64,000 bases of DNA from Mycobacterium colombiense (GTDB lineage Bacteria > Actinomycetota > Actinomycetes > Mycobacteriales > Mycobacteriaceae): assembly GCF_001953985.1 (NCBI RefSeq), contig NZ_MBEI01000053.1, positions 149,730 through 213,729 of the forward strand, read 5' to 3'. The notes beneath the pieces are model-generated. The model did no database searches, had not been told where the DNA came from, and was given only the letters and a program-made list of their open reading frames with translations. Positions 24,884 to 33,462 of the stretch are shown here, in pieces. The translations under genes were made by a program, and so were the position numbers. Numbering within the stretch: the first letter of the stretch is position 1; every line of letters begins with the position of its first letter.

Positions 24884-25273
24884 GTGGCCCCCAGCTTCAA
24901 GGACGTTATCCAATCCAAGTACTTGCTGTTGACGACCTTCACCAAGGATGGCCGTCCGAAACCGACACCGATCTGGGGCGTGCCCGACGGCGACGACACG
25001 CTGTTGGTGATCACCGATGACGGGTCGTGGAAAACCAAGCGCATCAACAACACTCCCAGGGTGACGATCGCCAAGAGCACGGTGCTGGGCAAGCCCAAGA
25101 GCGAAGAGGTCCAAGCGAAAGCCCGGGTGCTACCGAAGTCCGAGACGCGCCGCGTCTACAACGCCGTCCTCAAACGGTACTGGTACCACGCGCCGTGGTT
25201 CTATGTGCACTCGATCGTCCGCGGCGGCATCGACAAGGTGCACGTCGGCCTGGAGATCAAGCCCGAAGGCTGA
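24884..25273 (+). CDS. PPOX-class F420-dependent oxidoreductase
   Basis: A 129-residue split-barrel protein of the pyridoxamine phosphate oxidase-like superfamily, in the small F420-binding branch (SKYLLLTTFTKDGRPKPTPIWGV, WKTKRINNTPRVTIAKSTVLGKPKS). Family members reduce diverse substrates with F420H2 or act as F420/haem-binding proteins. GTG start. It lies 77 nt after the ALDH, so it may be cotranscribed or independent. It converges with the epimerase-like gene (12-nt gap). Confidence 0.82.
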   Translation: MAPSFKDVIQSKYLLLTTFTKDGRPKPTPIWGVPDGDDTLLVITDDGSWKTKRINNTPRVTIAKSTVLGKPKSEEVQAKARVLPKSETRRVYNAVLKRYWYHAPWFYVHSIVRGGIDKVHVGLEIKPEG

Positions 25274-25285
25274 GCCGCCCCATGG

Positions 25286-26272
25286 TCAGCCGCCCGCGGT
25301 GCGAATGGCCTCGAAGGTATCCGCCACGGTCTCTTTGGGGTCCCGATAGGTGATGCCGAGGTCTCGTTCGCTCGGGGAATCGTCGGACGCCGGCATCTGC
25401 GTGTAGTACTGCATGCCCGCCCAGGTGAACGGCGTCTCGAAGGGCAGGAAACGGTTCGCCCGGTCCAGCACCGCGCCCGCAACGCGCAACGCGGTGTCCG
25501 GGATCGGGACGGCGACCATCGGCGTCCCGGCGACCTCGCCGATCAGGTTGGCGAGGTCGGCCGCGGGCACCCGGTGACCCCCGGCGGTGTAGCGGCGCGG
25601 TCCGCGTCCGGGCTCGAGCAATGCCGCGTGCAGCGCGGCCAGGTCGCGGACGTCGACGATGAGCCAGGCCGCGCTGCGTCCGGGGATCGCGTGCATCTGC
25701 ACGGCCGCGCGCACCCCCTCGCCGGCCTCACCGAACTGGTCGCCGACCGGCGGACCGAGCACCATGCCCGGATAGCTGATGTTGACCGGCGCTCCCGCGT
25801 CCTGCAGGCCGGCGGCGTAGATCTCGACCTGCGCCTTGGACGTTCCGTATCCATCCGCGCCGCCCACCACCGGCAGGTCCGCCGTCAGCGTCTCCAGGTC
25901 CGGATGGAACAGCGCGGTGAAGCTGGACACGTGGACGATGGGGTCCAGGCCGAGTTCGACGGACTGACCCAACACGTTCTGGGCGCCCTGCATGTTGGTC
26001 GCGAGCATCTCGGGCGTCTGGCGCGGGTCGGTGGCGACCAGCGCGGCGCTGTGCACGACGGCGTCGCATCCCTGCAACGCCTCGCGCGCCGCGACGCGAT
26101 CGGTGATGTCCGCGACGGCGAAGTCCGAGACGTCGACGCCCAGCTTGGCGACGGTGGTGTGCAGCTTGTCGGGGTTGCGGACAAGAAACCTGACGGAGTG
26201 CCCGGCGTCGGAAATGGCCTTGGCGGTCCACCCGCCGACGAACCCCGTACCGCCCGTGATCAGAACCCGCAT
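25286..26272 (-). CDS. NAD-dependent epimerase/dehydratase family protein
   Basis: A 328-residue extended SDR. The N-terminal Rossmann loop is ITGGTGFVGGW, the active site has SSFTALF with a later YGTSKAQ (Tyr-x3-Lys), and the C-terminal half carries a substrate lobe. Closest in kind to mycobacterial dihydroflavonol-4-reductase/3-beta-HSD-like oxidoreductases such as Rv3725, by recall. CAGAAT lies six bases before the ATG, which fits leaderless initiation. A cutinase gene follows after 26 nt on the far side. Substrate unknown. Confidence 0.85.
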   Translation of the reverse strand: MRVLITGGTGFVGGWTAKAISDAGHSVRFLVRNPDKLHTTVAKLGVDVSDFAVADITDRVAAREALQGCDAVVHSAALVATDPRQTPEMLATNMQGAQNVLGQSVELGLDPIVHVSSFTALFHPDLETLTADLPVVGGADGYGTSKAQVEIYAAGLQDAGAPVNISYPGMVLGPPVGDQFGEAGEGVRAAVQMHAIPGRSAAWLIVDVRDLAALHAALLEPGRGPRRYTAGGHRVPAADLANLIGEVAGTPMVAVPIPDTALRVAGAVLDRANRFLPFETPFTWAGMQYYTQMPASDDSPSERDLGITYRDPKETVADTFEAIRTAGG

Positions 26273-26298
26273 GGGCTCATTCTGCAAGACCGCCAAAC

Positions 26299-27021
26299 CT
26301 AGAGGTGGCTGGAGGCGAAGTTGGCGGCTTGGTTTGTCATGCCGTTAACCGGATAGGAGGTGTGCGCCGCAAAGTCGTTGCCCTCGGCGTTGCCGCAGAC
26401 CGGGTCGCCCTGCGCGCACAACTCGAGCGTCTTGGGCTGATACAGCGGCCCGATGGTCAGCGGCGGTGCGTTGTACTTCTGCAGGAATTGACCCGACGGC
26501 GTCCCGAACAGCGTCACGGCGGCCACGTGCTGCGCGACGTCCGGCGGCATCGGCGGGGGCACCAGGGATGCGGGCACACCCGGGGGCACGGCGGCCGATG
26601 TGGTGTAGCCCGCCACCGCCGCGCCCTGCGAGTAGCCGCCGAGCACCTCCTTGGTGTTGGGGCAATTCGCCGCCATCGACTCGATGTGTGAACTGGCATC
26701 CCGGATGCCGTCGATGACGGTCAACGGGAAGTCGGCGCTCGAAAAGTCAGTGCTGGCAGGGTAATTGACCGGGTAGACGGTCAGTGATCTGCCGCCGACC
26801 TGTGAGCGCAACGTGTCGATGAATGTCTGCCCGATCCCGCCGACACCCGGCGGTTCGCCGGATCCCCGGGCAAAGACGACCTCGACGTCGGGACACGGCT
26901 CGGCCGCCGCGGGCGGAACGGGCGCGCTCGGGACGAACGGACCGAACACCGCCGCAGCCGAAAGCGCGGACACCGACAAGCCGCGCGCCGACACGACGGC
27001 CAACACCTTGCGAATGTTCAT
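26299..27021 (-). CDS. Secreted cutinase-family esterase
   Basis: A 240-residue cutinase. A signal peptide of ~40 residues ends near AAAEP, followed by CPDVEVVFARGSGEPPGVG. The catalytic triad is Ser131 (GGYSQG), Asp206 (CAQGDPVC) and His220 (AAHTSYP), with paired Cys residues. Mycobacterial cutinase-like proteins are exported esterases or phospholipases acting on lipids rather than plant cutin. Its ATG overlaps the TAA of the CsbD gene by one base (TAATG), so the two are translationally coupled. Alternative family assignment is unlikely. Confidence 0.92.
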   Translation of the reverse strand: MNIRKVLAVVSARGLSVSALSAAAVFGPFVPSAPVPPAAAEPCPDVEVVFARGSGEPPGVGGIGQTFIDTLRSQVGGRSLTVYPVNYPASTDFSSADFPLTVIDGIRDASSHIESMAANCPNTKEVLGGYSQGAAVAGYTTSAAVPPGVPASLVPPPMPPDVAQHVAAVTLFGTPSGQFLQKYNAPPLTIGPLYQPKTLELCAQGDPVCGNAEGNDFAAHTSYPVNGMTNQAANFASSHL

Positions 27022-27194
27022 TACTTCTTGAAAGCGTCCTTCACCTTCTCGCCGGCATCTTTCAGGCTGGACTTCGCCTGGTCCGCCCGGCCCTCGTCTT
27101 TGGTGTCGGGATCACCGGTCGCTTTGCCGACGGCTTCCTTGGCCCGGCCCCCGAGGTCCTCGATCTTGTTCTTCACTTTGTCTTCGTTGCTCAT
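27021..27194 (-). CDS. CsbD family stress protein
   Basis: A 57-residue, highly charged protein (MSNEDKVKNKIEDLGGRAKEAVGKATGDPDTKDEG...). This is the CsbD pattern: short, soluble, Lys/Glu/Ala-rich and induced by general stress in other bacteria. Molecular role unknown. It is the first gene of a two-gene unit with the downstream cutinase, whose start codon overlaps its stop. Confidence 0.85.
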   Translation of the reverse strand: MSNEDKVKNKIEDLGGRAKEAVGKATGDPDTKDEGRADQAKSSLKDAGEKVKDAFKK

Positions 27195-27246
27195 GGCCTG
27201 CTGGCTACCCCTCAACAGGAGCTATCGAAACCCCCGCCCTGTCATC

Positions 27247-27417
27247 ATGGAACTCGTGAGCACCGCAATCGTGGTGGCAGTAGTGGTGGGGTTGATGCTG
27301 CTCGGCATCGGCATGGTCGTCAATCAGCTACTGCGGCTGAGGCGCTATTTAAGCGACTCACCCACCGAACAACCGCGCGTTATCAAGCCCGAGCCTCCCG
27401 ACCCGCCGATCCCCTGA
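27247..27417 (+). CDS. Small single-pass membrane protein
   Basis: A 56-residue protein: one strong transmembrane helix (IVVAVVVGLMLLGIGMVVNQLL, residues ~7-28), a basic RLRR stop-transfer segment, then a short Pro-rich cytoplasmic tail. No known domain. No clear ribosome site precedes the ATG at 27247; a GTG six codons... no, four codons in would also work and removes only MELV. Conserved small proteins of this type are frequent beside CsbD genes, but function is unknown. Confidence 0.55.
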   Translation: MELVSTAIVVAVVVGLMLLGIGMVVNQLLRLRRYLSDSPTEQPRVIKPEPPDPPIP

Positions 27418-27431
27418 GGGGCGCCGCGGGT

Positions 27432-28508
27432 TCAGCTCGCAATCGCGGCGATCGCGGCCGCGCTCTCCAAGTCGCCGAAGGCGACCGCGTATCGCTGGGC
27501 CAGGGCCGCAGCGACTTCGACGCGTTGCCAGAGTCCCCCGTCGGCGCTGGCCGTGCACAGCCACAACGTCAGCCCGTGTGCAACCGACGCGCGATAGCGC
27601 AACCAAACCTCTGCACGGGACGGCATCTCGTCGGCGGACAGGGCGAGCGCATCGCGGTATTCGTCGAGCAGGCTACGTTCGTGCTTGCGGCGATCATCAA
27701 CCGTCAGGGCGCCCTGCAGGAAGTAGCCGAGGTCAAGTGACCAGTTTCCGCGGCGCGTCATCTGCCAGTCGAGGAACCCCACTTCGCCCTGTGGCGTGAC
27801 GTACGTGTTGCCGATGTGGGGATCGCCGTGCAGCAACGTCTGCGGCGATGAGGTGAGCGTCCGGATGTAGGGCTTCCACACTGACTCGACGAGATGGTCG
27901 ATGGTCAGATCCAGCACCTCGGCGGGAGTGTCGCGGTCGAGGAGTTCCAGGGCCGACGGCAGCGGAGCGTATTGCAGGCCGTCGAAGGCCAGGAACGGTT
28001 CGAGCCAGACGAGATCCGGATGTCGCAGTACGCGCTCGCCCCAGTACCGGCCGTGCAGTCGGCCCAGGGCCCGCACCCCGGAGGCGGCGTGGTCGACGGT
28101 CAGCGGTCGGAGCGAATCACGCGGATCCGCCGCACGTGCGTTCAGATCCTCCATGACCATGATGAAGTCGTAGGCGTCTTCATCGATCACAGCGGTGTAC
28201 ACCGTCGGGTGTTCGAGGGGTAGGCGAACACCGGACATGAACAGTCGCGGCTCGTGGAACATCCCGCTGGTCATCCGGATCAGCTCTTTGTGAGCCGGAT
28301 CGGCGGCCTTGACGAACACGGTGGCCGGACCGCTGCCGGTCGAATAGCTCAGCGCCAATCGGGCGCGCCGGTTGGTGCCGTCGTCGCAAAGCTCGACGGC
28401 CACCTCGTCGACGACGGCATCGGGGTGACGCTCCGCGAGGGCCGCCGACATCCAGGCCGGTGTGATGTCATCCCAGCTCTGCGGCACCGACAGCGGCAGT
28501 GTGGTCAC
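27432..28508 (-). CDS. Aminoglycoside phosphotransferase-like kinase family protein
   Basis: A 358-residue protein with the kinase-like APH fold. The Brenner-type catalytic loop is LLHGDPHIGNTYV and the metal-binding loop VGFLDWQ. The N-lobe has FVKAADPAHKE with the ATP-binding Lys. Mycobacteria carry several such proteins, related to choline or ecdysteroid kinases; antibiotic modification is not implied. It is divergent from the TetR at 28639, with a perfect 33-nt palindrome 33 nt before its GTG start, so it is probably the regulated partner of that repressor. Confidence 0.8.
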   Translation of the reverse strand: MTTLPLSVPQSWDDITPAWMSAALAERHPDAVVDEVAVELCDDGTNRRARLALSYSTGSGPATVFVKAADPAHKELIRMTSGMFHEPRLFMSGVRLPLEHPTVYTAVIDEDAYDFIMVMEDLNARAADPRDSLRPLTVDHAASGVRALGRLHGRYWGERVLRHPDLVWLEPFLAFDGLQYAPLPSALELLDRDTPAEVLDLTIDHLVESVWKPYIRTLTSSPQTLLHGDPHIGNTYVTPQGEVGFLDWQMTRRGNWSLDLGYFLQGALTVDDRRKHERSLLDEYRDALALSADEMPSRAEVWLRYRASVAHGLTLWLCTASADGGLWQRVEVAAALAQRYAVAFGDLESAAAIAAIAS

Positions 28509-28540
28509 CGGGATCCTCTCGCCGTGGATGGCCGTGGTGG

Positions 28541-28573
28541 GCCAGTAACGACACGGACCGTGTCGTTACTGGC
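28541..28573. promoter_or_regulatory. Perfect 33-nt palindrome (operator) between kinase-like gene and TetR
   Basis: The left arm GCCAGTAACGACACGG (28541-28556) is repeated exactly in inverse complement at 28558-28573 around a single A. Perfect arms of 16 nt between divergent starts, one of them a TetR gene, make this a strong operator candidate. A terminator is excluded because transcription diverges from here. Confidence 0.8.
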
Positions 28574-28638
28574 TGGAGGCGAAGTTACCGCATGCGGCAC
28601 ACCCTTTGGAAGGGCTTGCCCTGATCTAAGCTCGCCCC

Positions 28639-29232
28639 ATGCCTCAGATGAGGGGCGGCAGGCCGCGCGACATGCAGCTTGACGATGTGATTCTGGTGGC
28701 CACCCGGGATCTCTTGGCAGCGGGCAGCTATGCCGAGTTGTCGATGGAAAAGGTGGCCGCCCGCGCCAAAGTGGGGAAGAAGACGTTGTACCGGCGGTGG
28801 CCGTCGAAAGCCCCACTCGTCGCAGATGCCGTCCTGGACGCCTACGGCCGAGGCGGCTCGTTCGAGGTCCCCGACACCGGTGACCTTCGGGCCGATCTGC
28901 GCTCCTGGCTCGTCGAGCACGCCGAATTCATAGCCGACCCGGCGAGCGCAGCACTCATACGCGCGTTGATCGCCGCTGCGGCCGCAAGCGCGTTGGACAA
29001 CGAGGCGCTCTACCAACAACTCAGCATCCCCCAGCACGCCGGGCTGTTGGACCGCCTGCGCCGGGCCGCCAGCGACGGCCACTTGCAGGCCGACGCGGAC
29101 CTCGATTCGGTCGCGAACGCGCTGATCGGCACCCTGCTGCTGCGGGTGCTGACCGGCATACCGGCGGGTGGGCCGCCCGCGACCGAGTTCGACGGACTCC
29201 TCGACGCGCTTCTCGACGGCACCGCGCGTTGA
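28639..29232 (+). CDS. TetR family transcriptional regulator
   Basis: A 197-residue TetR repressor; HTH at residues ~13-60 (DVILVATRDLLAAGSYAELSMEKVAARAKVGKKTLYRRWPSKAPLV) and a family C-terminal domain. TAAGCT (28627-28632) is exactly six bases from the ATG, so the mRNA is leaderless. The perfect palindrome at 28541-28573 lies ~65 nt upstream, beyond the -35 region, and nearer the kinase-like gene, which is its likely main target. The beta-lactamase-fold hydrolase starts 53 nt after its stop and may be cotranscribed. Confidence 0.87.
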   Translation: MPQMRGGRPRDMQLDDVILVATRDLLAAGSYAELSMEKVAARAKVGKKTLYRRWPSKAPLVADAVLDAYGRGGSFEVPDTGDLRADLRSWLVEHAEFIADPASAALIRALIAAAAASALDNEALYQQLSIPQHAGLLDRLRRAASDGHLQADADLDSVANALIGTLLLRVLTGIPAGGPPATEFDGLLDALLDGTAR

Positions 29233-29285
29233 GCTGCGAAGCCAGGGCCAGGGGTGAATCGGCTCAGGCTGATAGCTTCAAGCTC

Positions 29286-30584
29286 GTGAACGCTCGAGGC
29301 GTCGCGACGGTGACGCCGTCGACTCTGCTGGTAACCGACGCTGGCTTGCCGCGCGGTGTGTCCGGTGCTGCCGACCCGCGTTTCGCGCGCGCCATCAAAG
29401 TGTTCTCCCAGTTGTTTCCCGGGCGCCGGTTCGGCGGGGGAGCGCTGAGCGTCTACGTCGACGGGGTTGCCGTCGTGGACGTCTGGACCGGGTGGTCGGA
29501 CCGGGCCGGCACCCAGCGCTGGGGCGCGGACACCGGCGCCATGGTGTTCTCGGCGACCAAGGGCGTCGCGTCGACCGTGATTCACCGGCTCGCCGACCGC
29601 GGCCTGCTGTCCTACGACGCGCCCGTCGCCGAATACTGGCCGGAGTTCGCCGCCAACGGGAAGGCCGAGATCACGGTCCGCGACGTCCTGCGGCACCGTT
29701 CCGGGTTGTCACACCTGCGCGGCGTCACCAAGACAGACTTGATGGACCACCTGCTGATGGAGGAGCGCCTGGCGGCGGCGCCGGTCGATCACCTGCGCGG
29801 CGTGCAGGCCTACCACGCGCTCACCTACGGATGGCTGCTCTCCGGTCTGGCCAGGGCGGTGACCGGCAAAGGCATGCGCGAGCTGATCCGCCAGGAGGTG
29901 GCCCGTCCGCTCAATACCGACGGGCTGCATCTGGGCCGCCCACCGGAAGGCTCGCCGACCACTGCGGCCGAAATCCTGATACCGCAGGGCCGGCTGCGCG
30001 CACCGGTGATCAACTTCATCGCACCGCGGGTGGCCGGTCTGCCGTTCTCCGGTGCGCTGGGCGCGATGTACTTCCCCGGCGTCATCTCCCTGATCAAGGG
30101 CGACACCCCGTTTTTGGACGGCGAGGTGCCCGCCGCCAACGGCGTGGTGACGGCGCGGGCGCTGGCCAAGATGTTCGGCGTGCTGGCCAACGACGGCCGC
30201 ATCGACGGGAAGACGTTCGTGTCCGAGGACCTGGCGCACGGGCTGGCCGGGCAGGCGCGCCGCAGGTGGCCGGACGCGAACATGGTCGTGCCCATGCCTT
30301 TTCACCTGGGCTACCACGAGTCGCCGGTTCCCGGTTTGCTGCGCGGCTTCGGTCACGTCGGGCTGGGCGGGACGCTCGGCTGGGCCGACCCCGAGGCCGG
30401 CAGCTCCTTCGGCTTCGTCCACAACCGGCTGCTGACCCCGCTGCTGTTCGACATGGGATCCTTTGCGGGCCTTGCCCGTCCGCTGCGCAATGCCATCGAG
30501 TCGGTCCGCGACCAGGGGCCGATCGCGGTGCCGGCGCTGGGTGCCCGCTACGCCAAACCCGCTCGGCGACGGGCCGCCCTATAA
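29286..30584 (+). CDS. Beta-lactamase-fold serine esterase (class C-like, LipL/LipE type)
   Basis: A 432-residue serine hydrolase of the class C beta-lactamase fold. Ser89-x-x-Lys92 (FSATKGV) is the nucleophile motif and Tyr181 (ALTYGW) takes the second motif position; HVGLGGTLG near the C-terminus fits the third. Mycobacterial relatives (LipL type) act as cytoplasmic or cell-wall esterases and are not resistance enzymes. The GTG at 29286 is chosen: it gives family length and TAGCTT lies seven bases upstream. Earlier in-frame codons would overlap the TetR stop. It overlaps the convergent cutinase by 6 nt. Confidence 0.85.
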   Translation: MNARGVATVTPSTLLVTDAGLPRGVSGAADPRFARAIKVFSQLFPGRRFGGGALSVYVDGVAVVDVWTGWSDRAGTQRWGADTGAMVFSATKGVASTVIHRLADRGLLSYDAPVAEYWPEFAANGKAEITVRDVLRHRSGLSHLRGVTKTDLMDHLLMEERLAAAPVDHLRGVQAYHALTYGWLLSGLARAVTGKGMRELIRQEVARPLNTDGLHLGRPPEGSPTTAAEILIPQGRLRAPVINFIAPRVAGLPFSGALGAMYFPGVISLIKGDTPFLDGEVPAANGVVTARALAKMFGVLANDGRIDGKTFVSEDLAHGLAGQARRRWPDANMVVPMPFHLGYHESPVPGLLRGFGHVGLGGTLGWADPEAGSSFGFVHNRLLTPLLFDMGSFAGLARPLRNAIESVRDQGPIAVPALGARYAKPARRRAAL

Positions 30585-31220
30585 CCGTCCCGCGACCAAG
30601 GTGGCGGCCTCGGCCGTCATCCCGGATGGGACGTACGAGCCGTGCGCCATGAGGCTGCCGCCAGCGGCGGAGCATACGGGATCGCCGTCGGCACACATGT
30701 CAATGGTCTTGGCGGCATACGGCGGGCCGATCGACGAAAAGACGACGCCGGTGAAATTGCCTGCGCGCTCGCTGGTGGGATTACCGAAGATGGCGATCGC
30801 CGCCACGTGATCAACGGCCTGGGGCGGCAGGGCCCTGGTCGCCAGATCCATCACGCCCGCCCCTTGGGAGAAGCCGCCGAGCACCAGCCGCGTGTCGGGG
30901 CAGCGCCCGATCATGTCATTGACGTGAGCGACCACATCGTCGGCGCCGGTTAGCGCGCTCGACGCGAAATCCCCTGTCGCCGGGTAATTTACGGGATAGA
31001 CGCCCATCGAACGCCCGATGATCTGCGATCCGAGCGAGTCGACGAAGGCCTGACCCACCTCGCCGAGGCCAACGTCCTGGCCGGTGCCGCGGGCGAACAC
31101 CACCTCGACGTCCGGGCACGGATCGGCATGCGCCGCAGTGCTATCGAGGGGCCCGCTCAAGGTCCCCGATGTCGTCGCGGCCGCAACGCTGAGGATGCGA
31201 ATGATGCAGCGCGCACTCAC
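30579..31220 (-). CDS. Secreted cutinase-family esterase
   Basis: A 213-residue cutinase with a signal peptide of ~31 residues (cleavage near AHA-DP), CPDVEVVFARGTGQ, nucleophile Ser118 (GGFSQG), Asp180 (CADGDPVC) and His193 (MAHGSYV). It is the second cutinase in 4 kb and is a paralogue of the one at 26299-27021, not a recent copy. The GTG start overlaps the stop of the upstream reductase-like gene (GTGA), so the two are coupled. Exported lipid esterase role expected. Confidence 0.9.
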   Translation of the reverse strand: MSARCIIRILSVAAATTSGTLSGPLDSTAAHADPCPDVEVVFARGTGQDVGLGEVGQAFVDSLGSQIIGRSMGVYPVNYPATGDFASSALTGADDVVAHVNDMIGRCPDTRLVLGGFSQGAGVMDLATRALPPQAVDHVAAIAIFGNPTSERAGNFTGVVFSSIGPPYAAKTIDMCADGDPVCSAAGGSLMAHGSYVPSGMTAEAATLVAGRL

Positions 31221-32284
31221 CGATCAATGCTGACATACGCGTTGCCGCGCGGCAGTGTCAGCGGAAGATCGGCGTACGTGGCGATGCCCGGCGCCGCGGC
31301 CACGACGGCGGCGATCCCGTTGATGGCGGGCACCGCCGTCATGATGTGACCGAGGTCCATGAATTCCTCGAGCGTCGTGGCCTCGAAGTACGGCGGCGGC
31401 AGGAAGCCGACCTTGGTGGTGACCGTCGGCTGCCCGTCGACCTGGATGACCCAGCCGTCCTGCTCGATCTGCCAATCGGGTTCGAGCGTCTGCCCCTTTT
31501 TCCACCGCACGTTGAGGTCGATCAGGACTTTGCCGTTGACGATGCCCTGCCAGCTGATGTAGGTGCCCGCGACGTGCCCCGCCGGGATGGTCCAGGACGC
31601 CATGACGAGATCCTCGGTGGTCTGGGCGAACTCGGCGACGCACTTCACCTCGTCGAGCTCGACCCCCAGCGCGTCGCCCACCAGCCGGACGGCCTCGCCG
31701 AAAATCGCCGTGCCCTTCGCGGCCATCGCCGGCAGGTCGGGGTGGTCGATCGGCTGGCCGAAGCCGACCGGCTTCTCGGTCTCCGGGGAGTCATAGAACG
31801 TGGTGTCGGCGGCCTCGTTGACGGTGACCTTGTCGATCCGGTTGCACACCATGGCCGACACGATGGCCAGCAGTTCGGCGAAGCCCGGGCTGACGCCGGA
31901 CCCGAAGATCGTGGAGCCGCCCTTCTCGCAGGCCTCCAGGATCCGGTCGCGGCCCTCGCCCAGGTTGTGTCCGGTGATGAACGACGCGGTGGTCACCACG
32001 TTGACGCCCGCGGACAGGATGCGGACCAGTTCGTCGACGTTGATCCACATCGGGTTGTAGACCACGCAGTCCGGCTTCAGCGCCAGCAGCTCGTCGATGT
32101 CGTTGGTCGCCTTGATGCCGAGCGGCGGGAGCCCGACGAGTTCGCCGGCGTCGCGCCCGGCCTTCTCCGGCGACCAGGCATAGCAGCCCACCAGTTCGAG
32201 GGTGGGGTTGGTGACGATCGATTTCAGTGAGCTCTTGCCGACGTTTCCGGTGTTCCACTGAACGACGCGATAGGTGTTTGGCAC
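31217..32284 (-). CDS. Dihydrodipicolinate reductase-like NAD(P)-binding protein
   Basis: A 355-residue protein with an N-terminal Rossmann domain (YRVVQWNTGNVGKSSLKSI) and a large C-terminal domain with GVSPGFAELLAIVSAMVCNRID and ITGHNLGEGRDRIL. It is the full-length paralogue of the partial gene at 1-536. Family members are widespread in mycobacteria, annotated as dihydrodipicolinate or amine dehydrogenase-like; substrate unknown. GTG start at 32284. It is the first gene of an operon with a cutinase, an unusual pairing of cytoplasmic redox and secreted lipase functions. Confidence 0.82.
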   Translation of the reverse strand: MPNTYRVVQWNTGNVGKSSLKSIVTNPTLELVGCYAWSPEKAGRDAGELVGLPPLGIKATNDIDELLALKPDCVVYNPMWINVDELVRILSAGVNVVTTASFITGHNLGEGRDRILEACEKGGSTIFGSGVSPGFAELLAIVSAMVCNRIDKVTVNEAADTTFYDSPETEKPVGFGQPIDHPDLPAMAAKGTAIFGEAVRLVGDALGVELDEVKCVAEFAQTTEDLVMASWTIPAGHVAGTYISWQGIVNGKVLIDLNVRWKKGQTLEPDWQIEQDGWVIQVDGQPTVTTKVGFLPPPYFEATTLEEFMDLGHIMTAVPAINGIAAVVAAAPGIATYADLPLTLPRGNAYVSIDR

Positions 32285-32322
32285 TCGCTCAGCATAGGGA
32301 ATGACCGGGGTTCTTAGTAGGC

Positions 32323-33462
32323 CTAATAGGCAGATTCTGAGGCCAATATTTCGGCGAGGAAGGCGTCGCGCGGCGGTAGGTCCAGCCGGGCCCGCACCCA
32401 CCCTCGCACGCGTTCCCTGGTCTCGGCGGATTCGGGCGTTTCGGCGCCCACGACCACCGACGTCGCAGACCAGTCGTGGTCCCACGCCGCCGACTCGGTG
32501 AGGGCGCGCCCTTGGCCGTCCTCGAGCGGAAGGGTCGCGCGCCCGGCCGCGTCCAGGGTGCCAGTGCCGTCGATGGCCGCCGAACGCAGCCGCACCGCGA
32601 TGCCGGTGGCCGGGTCCGGGCCGATGACGGCCGCCTGCACCGCGGCGACGGCCGTCGCCCCGGCGGTCTCGATGCTCCAGCCGACGGTGTTCTCGCCGGC
32701 ATCGAAGATCGCGGGCGGAACCCCGCTCCAGGCGACGGACGCGACGCCCCGGGCTATCGCGCCCGCACCGCGCGGACCCGAGCCCGCGCCGGCGGCCAGC
32801 GCGTAGTCGTCGCGGCGATCGCTCGGCAACGTCACGATCAAGCTCGAATCATCCACGGCCGCAATCAGTTCGGACCAGTCGTCGTCGTCCGTGCCGATCT
32901 CGTCGGCGAGTCCGGCGCCCGCCCGGACCAGGTCGACAACCCGCGAATCAGCGCTGCGGACATGGCTTATCAGCGCGGCGGCGTGCGGCGCCAGCAGCTG
33001 CGTCATGTCGGAATCCAGCGTGTCGTCGGGGAAGAAGCTCTGCGCCCCGGCGGTCAGCAACGCGACCTCGACGTCGAGCAGCGCTCGGTCCAGGCCGGCG
33101 ATACCGTCCTGTCTGCTGGCCGGCCACCATCGGCGCAGCCAGTGCCCGGTGGCCAGCCTGCGCAGCGGGGCGACCGAGCCCGGCACCAGCTCGACGCCGG
33201 TGAGCTCGATGCTGTGCGGCCGGCCGGCCGCCCCGTCCACGGCCGACACCACGGCGACATGTCCGGCCTCGCCGAGGATCCGCCACAACCAGTCCGCGCG
33301 CGACACATCGGTGAACGTGATGTGCGGCGCCGCATCGTCGGGATCGTCGAGTGTCCAGGACAGCACCGCGCCGCTGACTTCCAGCAGCACGACCAGTGGC
33401 GTCGCGGCCGCGGTGTCGTCGGGGCCGGTGCTCCAAAGCCCGGAATCGGCAACCAGTCTCAC
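32323..33462 (-). CDS. Hypothetical protein, second gene of CHAT-neighbour operon
   Basis: A 379-residue acidic, Ala/Asp-rich protein that I do not recognise. There is no signal peptide or transmembrane segment. The N-terminal half (LVVLLEVSGAVLSWTLDDPDD, RADWLWRILGEAGHVAVVSAV) looks like an alternating beta domain; the C-terminus has repeated beta-rich segments (AVRLRSAAIDGTGTLDAAGRATLPLEDG) suggestive of a beta-sandwich. The GTG start overlaps the stop of the upstream gene (GTGA), so both are coupled. Its place beside a TPR-CHAT pair suggests a partner or target in that system, which is inference. Confidence 0.7.
   Translation of the reverse strand: MRLVADSGLWSTGPDDTAAATPLVVLLEVSGAVLSWTLDDPDDAAPHITFTDVSRADWLWRILGEAGHVAVVSAVDGAAGRPHSIELTGVELVPGSVAPLRRLATGHWLRRWWPASRQDGIAGLDRALLDVEVALLTAGAQSFFPDDTLDSDMTQLLAPHAAALISHVRSADSRVVDLVRAGAGLADEIGTDDDDWSELIAAVDDSSLIVTLPSDRRDDYALAAGAGSGPRGAGAIARGVASVAWSGVPPAIFDAGENTVGWSIETAGATAVAAVQAAVIGPDPATGIAVRLRSAAIDGTGTLDAAGRATLPLEDGQGRALTESAAWDHDWSATSVVVGAETPESAETRERVRGWVRARLDLPPRDAFLAEILASESAY

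Noticed and set aside
26306..28586. A 17-nt identical segment (TGGCTGGAGGCGAAGTT) at 26306-26322 and 28570-28586, encoding the cutinase C-terminal NFASS on the minus strand
   Set aside because: The second copy extends to nothing cutinase-like on either side. A match of this length can arise by chance in 64 kb of GC-rich sequence, so I do not call a cutinase remnant.
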